From: Parvibaculum sp002684405
GTDB lineage: Bacteria > Pseudomonadota > Alphaproteobacteria > Parvibaculales > Parvibaculaceae
Length of the DNA stretch: 64,000 bases
Assembly: GCA_965140395.1 (NCBI GenBank)
Contig: OZ223207.1
Coordinates: forward strand, 1 to 64,000
Direction of reading: 5' to 3'
The position numbers and the translations under genes are program-made. Under the pieces are notes generated by a model that saw only the letters and a program-made list of their open reading frames with translations, had not been told where the DNA came from and did not search any database. Below, piece by piece: positions 59,198 through 64,000 of this stretch. The number at the start of each line of letters is the position of its first letter. The first letter of the stretch is position 1.

Positions 59198-60469
59198 ATG
59201 GGACGAGCCCGGATTTATTTCGCCTCGGCGGCACTCGTAGGCCTGACCTGCGCCGCTCTGCCGACCCTGGCGCAGGCCCAGGAGGCCGATACCAATCTTG
59301 CCGACGTTCGTGACCAGGGCGTTATGGAGCGTGCGCGGCCCGGTTATGATCCCGTTGGTATCCGCGCCGGCAGTTTCATGGTGTTCCCCACTGCTTCTGT
59401 GGGTGAGAGCTACAACGACAATATCTATGCGACCAGCAACAACACGGTCGATGATTTCATCACCACCCTTTCGGCGGGGATGTCGGCCAATTCGGTGTGG
59501 GGCCGGCACGCCCTTTCGCTGAGCGGCGGCGTAACCCAGCAGCTCTATGCCGACAAGTCCGACGAAGATCGGTTCAACTGGAACCTGGGCGGAGCCGGGC
59601 GGCTGGATATCAGCCGCGACACGGCGCTCAATGGGTCGGCGCGATATGCGCAGCTGCATGAGGATCGCGGAAACCCGAACTCTCCGACGACCTCTCAAGA
59701 ACCCATCGAATACAATCTGTTCAACGCCGCGACGGATTTGAGCCACCGCTTCAATCGCGTCAATGCGAGCGTGGGTTTTGAATACAACAATTACGACTAC
59801 AAGGACGCTACCACCCTGGGCGGCGCCAATATCGACCAGGACTATCGCGACCGTGACGAATACACCGAAACCGCCAGGCTTGGTTATTTCGTTTCCCCCG
59901 ACACGAATGTCTATGTCGAAGGTCGGTTCGATCAGCGTCGCTACGATCTCACCACGCCCGCCGGCAACCGGGATTCCGATGGCTGGGCCGCGCTGGTCGG
60001 TACGGAATTCCAGATTTCGCGCCTGACTCAGGGCAATGTCTATGTCGGTTACCAGGAACGCGACTACAAGGCCGCCGCGCTGAGCAGCACTCAGGGTCTT
60101 GCCTATGGTATCGATGTGGAATGGTTCGCCACGCCTCTGACCACGGTCACGGTGTCCGGTGACAGCCGCGTCGAGGAAACGACCGTTGGTGCCGCATCGG
60201 GTTATGACCGCAATAGCCTGTCGGTGAATGTGGATCATGAGCTGCTCCGCAACGTGATCCTCTCCGGCGGGGTCAGCTACACCAACAATGATTTCAACGA
60301 CAACCCGCGTAACGACGATACGACCGGGGCGACCGTAGGGGTCAAGTATCTGATCAACCGGAATTTCGACCTGGGACTGAACTACACCTACACGAACCGG
60401 GACTCCAATACGGCTGGTTTTGATTACACCCGCAACGTGGTCGGCCTGAAGCTGACCGGCAAGCTCTGA
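59198..60469 (+). CDS. Outer-membrane beta-barrel protein (BBP2-like)
   Basis: A 423-residue outer-membrane protein with a cleaved signal peptide (AQAQEADTN near residue 27) and a barrel of alternating-hydrophobicity strands; the C-terminus is KL rather than Phe. Segments such as SVGESYNDNIYATSNNTVDD and GASYTNN-like GVSYTNNDFNDNPRNDD match the beta-barrel porin-2 (BBP2) family found in exopolysaccharide clusters, thought to export or bind the polymer. A TTTGGAGG site precedes the ATG at 59198. It lies between the acidic protein and the Wzc-like kinase. Confidence 0.85.
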   Translation: MGRARIYFASAALVGLTCAALPTLAQAQEADTNLADVRDQGVMERARPGYDPVGIRAGSFMVFPTASVGESYNDNIYATSNNTVDDFITTLSAGMSANSVWGRHALSLSGGVTQQLYADKSDEDRFNWNLGGAGRLDISRDTALNGSARYAQLHEDRGNPNSPTTSQEPIEYNLFNAATDLSHRFNRVNASVGFEYNNYDYKDATTLGGANIDQDYRDRDEYTETARLGYFVSPDTNVYVEGRFDQRRYDLTTPAGNRDSDGWAALVGTEFQISRLTQGNVYVGYQERDYKAAALSSTQGLAYGIDVEWFATPLTTVTVSGDSRVEETTVGAASGYDRNSLSVNVDHELLRNVILSGGVSYTNNDFNDNPRNDDTTGATVGVKYLINRNFDLGLNYTYTNRDSNTAGFDYTRNVVGLKLTGKL

Positions 60470-60495
60470 TCGCAAGAGCGTTCGAACAAGTCGAG

Positions 60496-60530
60496 CAGGG
60501 CAGGCAGGGCGGAAGTCTTGGCTTGCCCTG
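60496..60530 (+). terminator. Weak hairpin after barrel protein
   Basis: CAGGGCA (60496-60502) pairs with TGCCCTG (60524-60530) across a 21-nt loop, 27 nt after the stop. No clear T run follows. It may be an attenuator or nothing. Confidence 0.3.
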
Positions 60531-60624
60531 TTCCGTTATGGCTGTTTTTGGCTGTCGTATGGGATGTGCAGAGTCCGCGATCATGTATATTGCGGTGCAA
60601 TGTTCGGCGATTGGGGTTTAGAAG

Positions 60625-62904
60625 ATGAACGCACCGTCTAAAGGTTCTGGCATGTCGTCGGCTAAATGGACTCCCCCCGGAGCGACGGAGGTGCAGACCG
60701 ACTCCTTCCTGGAGTTCGATCTGATGGCCATCCTGCGGATCATGCGCAAGCGCGCTGGCGTTATCATCGGTATTACCGTTGTTCTGACGGCGCTAATCGT
60801 GCTTGCCATTACCCAGATGCGTCCTCTCTATACCGCTCAAACTCTGGTTCTGGTCGACAGCCAGAAGAGCAACGTCGTGGATATGGAGGCGGTCGTCTCC
60901 GGCATCCCGGCCAATGACGCCGCTTTGGACAGTGAAGTAGAGGTCATCAAGTCCCGCAATCTCATCGAACGGGTTGTGGATAACGAGAACCTGATCGACG
61001 ATCCGGAGTTTAATTCAGCGCTGCGGGAGCCTTCGGCGCTTCGCTGGCTTAATCCGCGCTATCTGCTGGGCCGTCTTTTCTCCCTGTTGTCTCCAAGCGA
61101 CCAGACCGACGCTGTTGAGCAGAGTGCCTCTCAGGAAGAGATGACGCAGAGATCCGTCGTGGACTCGGTTTTGTCCGATCTGGAAGTCGCAAGGCGCGGC
61201 CTCACCTATACGATCGAAATCAATTTCACGTCGGAGAATCGCTACAAGGCCGCCAAGATCGCGAATGCGATTGCCAATGCCTATATCGTCGACCAGCTCG
61301 ATGCGAAGTTCAACGCGACCAAGCAGGCCAATGAATGGCTTGCCGGGCGACTGGACGATCTGCGCCGTCAGGTTACCGATTCCGAGCGCGCTGTGGAGCT
61401 CTATCGATCGCGGCACGGGCTTGAAGAATCGAAAGGTATGACCGTTACGGAGCAACAGCTCTCCGAACTCAACGCTCAGTTGATCCTGGCGCGGACCAAT
61501 CTCGTTGAAGCAAGGGCCAAGTATAACCGCGCCCGGCAATTGAGACGGGAAGGCAAGGGCGTCGAAACGGTCGGCGATGTGGTCCAATCGGGGACGATCT
61601 CGGCACTGCGTCAGAAGCAGGCGGAGCTGACCCGGGAAGAAGCCAATCTTTCCGCCAAATACGGGCCGCGCCATCCCGCGATCGTGAATATCGAGGCGCA
61701 GCAGAAAGACATTCAATCGCAGATCGCTGCAGAAGCCGGGCGAATTATCGAGAGCCTGAGCAACGACGTTTCCGTGGCCTCGACCCGTGTCCGGGCCCTT
61801 GAAAGCAATCTCAAAGAGGTCAAGGGCGAAACCGGCACCAATAATGAAGCGCTGATCCAGTTGCGCGAGCTGGAGCGCAAGGCGACGGCGAACCGGCAGG
61901 TCTATGAGGCGTTTCTCAAGCGCTTCAAGGAAACCAGTGAGCAGGAAGACATTCAAACCCCCGATACCCGGGTCATTTCCAAGGCGGTGGTACCGGGCGG
62001 GCCGTCTTTCCCGAAGACGTCGCTTTTCGTGATGCTTGGCTTTGCACTGTCGCTGATGACAGGCGTTGGCGCGGCCTTCCTGCTTGAACATCTCGATAAC
62101 GGCATTCAGACATCCGGCGACCTGGAGAGGCTTCTGGCGCTGCCCAACCTGGCGTCGATCCCGCTGACGCCGAAGGAGCGTGGGCCGGATGGAAAGGTAT
62201 TGTCTCCGCAGGACTATCTGGTCATGAAGCCGCTTTCGTCCTATTCGGAGGCATTCCGAAGCCTGCGAAGCGCGCTTCAGTTTTCCAATGTGGACAATCC
62301 CCCAAAGGTCGTTCTTTTCACATCGGCGCTGCCAAATGAAGGCAAGACGACTTCGGCGGTGTCCTTTGCGCGCGCTGCTGCGTCGGCCGGTCTGAAAGTC
62401 GTTCTCCTTGATTGCGACCTGCGTCACCCGTCGGTGGCGGAAGCGTTGAAGATCAGCCGGCCCGAACAGGGGTTGGTGGAACTTCTTGCCTCGCGTCTCG
62501 ACTTCAAGGAAGTCGTCATCGAAGACGAGAAGACCGGGATGGAGGTCATCCCGGTTGCCAAGGGAACGGCCAACCCGCCCGACATTTTCGGGTCGTCGCA
62601 GATGAAACTCCTGTTTGAGCGGCTCCGCGAAGCCTACGACCTTGTTGTTGTCGATAGCCCGCCGGTCATGCCTGTGTCGGATGCCCGCGTCTTGTCACAG
62701 ATCGTCGACGAGACAGTGTTTGTTGCGCGCTGGAACGAAACCCCGCGCGATGCGCTGCAGAACGCGGTGAAGCAGTTGCGTGACTTCGGTGCGCCGCTTG
62801 CAGGCGTCGTGCTCTCGATGGTCGATACGGCCAAGCAGGCAAAATACGGTTATGGCGACGGCGGCTATTATTACAGCCGCTACAGCAAGTACTATGTCAA
62901 CTGA
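60625..62904 (+). CDS. Polysaccharide co-polymerase with BY-kinase domain (Wzc/ExoP-like)
   Basis: A 759-residue inner-membrane protein controlling exopolysaccharide chain length and export. The N-terminal Wzz domain has a helix at about 44-65, a long periplasmic coiled coil (about 190-440), and a second helix at about 470-490. The cytoplasmic kinase domain (about 540-740) has LPNEGKTTSAVSFARA (Walker A), VVLLDCDLRHPS and VVVDSPPVM. The C-terminus ends with a cluster of eight tyrosines in YGYGDGGYYYSRYSKYYVN, the autophosphorylation tail. Start ATG at 60625 or, less likely, 60652. The Wza-like lipoprotein is its outer-membrane partner. Confidence 0.93.
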   Translation: MNAPSKGSGMSSAKWTPPGATEVQTDSFLEFDLMAILRIMRKRAGVIIGITVVLTALIVLAITQMRPLYTAQTLVLVDSQKSNVVDMEAVVSGIPANDAALDSEVEVIKSRNLIERVVDNENLIDDPEFNSALREPSALRWLNPRYLLGRLFSLLSPSDQTDAVEQSASQEEMTQRSVVDSVLSDLEVARRGLTYTIEINFTSENRYKAAKIANAIANAYIVDQLDAKFNATKQANEWLAGRLDDLRRQVTDSERAVELYRSRHGLEESKGMTVTEQQLSELNAQLILARTNLVEARAKYNRARQLRREGKGVETVGDVVQSGTISALRQKQAELTREEANLSAKYGPRHPAIVNIEAQQKDIQSQIAAEAGRIIESLSNDVSVASTRVRALESNLKEVKGETGTNNEALIQLRELERKATANRQVYEAFLKRFKETSEQEDIQTPDTRVISKAVVPGGPSFPKTSLFVMLGFALSLMTGVGAAFLLEHLDNGIQTSGDLERLLALPNLASIPLTPKERGPDGKVLSPQDYLVMKPLSSYSEAFRSLRSALQFSNVDNPPKVVLFTSALPNEGKTTSAVSFARAAASAGLKVVLLDCDLRHPSVAEALKISRPEQGLVELLASRLDFKEVVIEDEKTGMEVIPVAKGTANPPDIFGSSQMKLLFERLREAYDLVVVDSPPVMPVSDARVLSQIVDETVFVARWNETPRDALQNAVKQLRDFGAPLAGVVLSMVDTAKQAKYGYGDGGYYYSRYSKYYVN

Positions 62905-63604
62905 CCAGCGGCGTACGCGCTTGAGGTTTTTGACGGCCGGTATTGTCGGGCTGTCAGGCGTAATGCTGTGTGCCCTTGCCGTGCCGCGAGCCGTCGCGAC
63001 AGCCATTATCGATGCGGACGGCGGTGCGGCGCTGGAAGCGCTGAATTCAGGCGGTCCGCTTCGGGAAGAACAGCGTGTCGCAGGGATCGATCGACTTGCG
63101 CGCGCACAGGCGTTTGCGGCAGGGGACGGGGATATCGCTCTCGATATGGCCCGGCTGGAGCTGTCCCGCACCGACCCCGATCCCGATCCCGATCGCGCGC
63201 GGCGGTATCTCAAGCGCGCCGCGTCACTTACCCCTAACAACAGTGTTGTCTGGAGCCTTCTCGCGCGGCTGGAAGCCTCTCAGGGGGCGCCGGTGGCCGA
63301 TGTTTCCGCCTATCTCAACCTGTCGCATCTGACGGGACGTTTCGAATGGTCGAGCATTCTGGCGCGGATACCCGCCGAGCTTGCCTATTGGGACGAACTC
63401 GACACATGGGCACGGGACCGAGCCGTTCGCGATATGCGCCGGATGACGGATGATCGTGAATTCATGCGTAGTCTGGTGCCGGTCTATCTTCGGCTCGGTT
63501 ACAAGGAGCGCGCCATCCTGTTGCGGGAAGCCTTTCCGGATTCCACACGGAAAAAGTTTTTTCTGAAGACGGCGCTCCGCGCAGCTGGAATAGTAAACCG
63601 TTAG
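62894..63604 (+). CDS. Membrane-anchored TPR-like protein of EPS locus
   Basis: I do not recognise the family of this 236-residue protein. An N-terminal basic stretch and one membrane helix (about 13-33) precede helical repeats resembling TPRs (ALDMARLELSRTDPDPDPDR, YLKRAASLTPNNSVVWSLLA, about 75-120) and a polar C-terminal half. A short CCCGAT tandem (63177-63194) encodes DPDPDP. The ATG at 62894 overlaps the Wzc-like gene's last codons by 11 nt, so it is translated from the same message and likely works in polysaccharide synthesis. Confidence 0.75.
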   Translation: MSTDQRRTRLRFLTAGIVGLSGVMLCALAVPRAVATAIIDADGGAALEALNSGGPLREEQRVAGIDRLARAQAFAAGDGDIALDMARLELSRTDPDPDPDRARRYLKRAASLTPNNSVVWSLLARLEASQGAPVADVSAYLNLSHLTGRFEWSSILARIPAELAYWDELDTWARDRAVRDMRRMTDDREFMRSLVPVYLRLGYKERAILLREAFPDSTRKKFFLKTALRAAGIVNR

Positions 63605-63726
63605 GCAGCCATGGCGTTCCCAAGGCGAAGGGACAGGCTGCTGAATGCCTTTGATCCAGGCATCGGGCGCAGCGGACCGGGAAGTGTGCCGGTTATTCGT
63701 CTTGATATAACCGATGAGGTGACGCG

Positions 63727-64000
63727 ATGGCCCTGAAGGCCGATTCAGTGCAAATGCTGAAGTTGCTTTCCGAACGCGAGGGGCCCTTCGGCCGCGTCCT
63801 GGATGTCGGGTGCGGTGGCCGCATCTATGAGCCCTTCATCAATGCCGGGGAATATATCGGCATCGACGTGGAGGAAAGCGGGCATGATCGGGCGGGCAAG
63901 ATTGTGGATCGTTTCTTCGACGGAACCTCCATCCCGTTCGATGACGATCAGTTCGATCTCGTTTTATGTACCGAAGTTCTCGAGCATGCTGTGGATGCGG
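63727..64000 (+). CDS. SAM-dependent methyltransferase (type 11), partial at window end
   Basis: The first 91 codons of a class I methyltransferase; the reading frame runs off the window. The ATG at 63727 follows GATGAGG. Motif I is FGRVLDVGCGGRIYEPF (about 22-38), the acidic loop is YIGIDVEESG (about 43-52), and motif II/post is FDLVLCTEVLEH (about 76-87). As it lies in an EPS locus, the acceptor is probably a sugar or glycan precursor. A shorter 41-codon frame just before it is not credible. Confidence 0.8.
   Translation, partial: MALKADSVQMLKLLSEREGPFGRVLDVGCGGRIYEPFINAGEYIGIDVEESGHDRAGKIVDRFFDGTSIPFDDDQFDLVLCTEVLEHAVDA

Noticed and set aside
62780..62893. Start at 62780 for the TPR-like protein
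   Set aside because: It would lie mostly inside the Wzc-like gene in another frame; the ATG at 62894 starts the basic-plus-helix N-terminus.
63611..63736. 41-codon frame before the methyltransferase
   Set aside because: It overlaps the start of the methyltransferase, has no ribosome site, and reads as low-complexity without homology features.
1..64000. tRNA, rRNA or CRISPR array
   Set aside because: No cloverleaf, rRNA motif or regularly spaced repeat was seen when reading the gaps; a tRNAscan and repeat search would be decisive.

Overview
The window looks like a 64 kb chromosomal segment of a GC-rich, Gram-negative alphaproteobacterium. The evidence is an ECF sigma/ChrR pair of the Rhodobacter type, an alphaproteobacterial Zur-type operator, heptose/Kdo (LPS) genes, TonB receptors, paired acyl-CoA dehydrogenases, and the palindromic intergenic repeats common in that class. 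A Parvibaculum-like or related lineage would fit, but the sequence alone does not prove a genus. I see no rRNA, tRNA, CRISPR array, complete insertion sequence or phage. Coding density is high and many genes overlap by 4 nt.

Layout. 0-4.5 kb: mtgA, a GMC oxidoreductase with a Tat-exported small subunit, and a divergent aldehyde dehydrogenase. 4.5-8.4 kb: a patchy region with an intergenic repeat, an AT-richer orphan gene, a 3'-end remnant of an MFS gene, an XRE/MmyB regulator facing a DUF2834 gene across a palindrome, and the intact MFS gene. 8.6-12.8 kb (minus): a four-gene overlapping operon, ppk2, MgtC/DUF4010, MFS, rlmJ. 12.9-15.0 kb: a ZnuD-like TonB receptor under a near-perfect Zur box. 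15.1-18.9 kb: rpoE-chrR, divergent from a FAD oxidoreductase and DUF1365. 18.9-30 kb: GGDEF-EAL protein, two acyl-CoA dehydrogenases with chrA, SemiSWEET, zinc alcohol dehydrogenase, arfB, GST, small membrane proteins and cardiolipin synthase. 30-33.7 kb: a degenerate BLUF protein, then a CFA-type methyltransferase and DUF1295 protein divergent from a DUF6134 protein. 33.7-41.1 kb: a TonB receptor, a solitary ctaG, kup, rhomboid, darcynin and a TetR regulator. 41.1-51.7 kb: LPS heptose/Kdo precursor genes (gmhB, hldE, gmhA, kdsD) interleaved with a bactofilin, a GT10-like glycosyltransferase and a Slam-like outer-membrane protein with a large three-module partner. 51.9-56.4 kb: a flippase-like protein, a HAD-UbiA fusion, DprE1-like and DprE2-like genes, which together resemble the mycobacterial decaprenyl-phosphoryl-arabinose pathway. 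56.6-64 kb: a phosphatase and an exopolysaccharide export locus (Wza-like, outer-membrane barrel, Wzc-like kinase) that runs off the window.

How the genes work together. The sharpest regulatory signal is a motif, TGATCC-N16-CGTA, present at four sites: both promoters of the divergent rpoE locus and both promoters of the divergent DUF1295-methyltransferase/DUF6134 locus 16 kb away. I infer one envelope/lipid stress regulon split over two loci. Its ChrR-like anti-sigma factor has lost the zinc-binding cysteines. The right third of the window is mostly cell surface: LPS core precursors, a candidate type XI secretion pair, a candidate polyprenyl-phosphate-arabinose pathway, and exopolysaccharide export.
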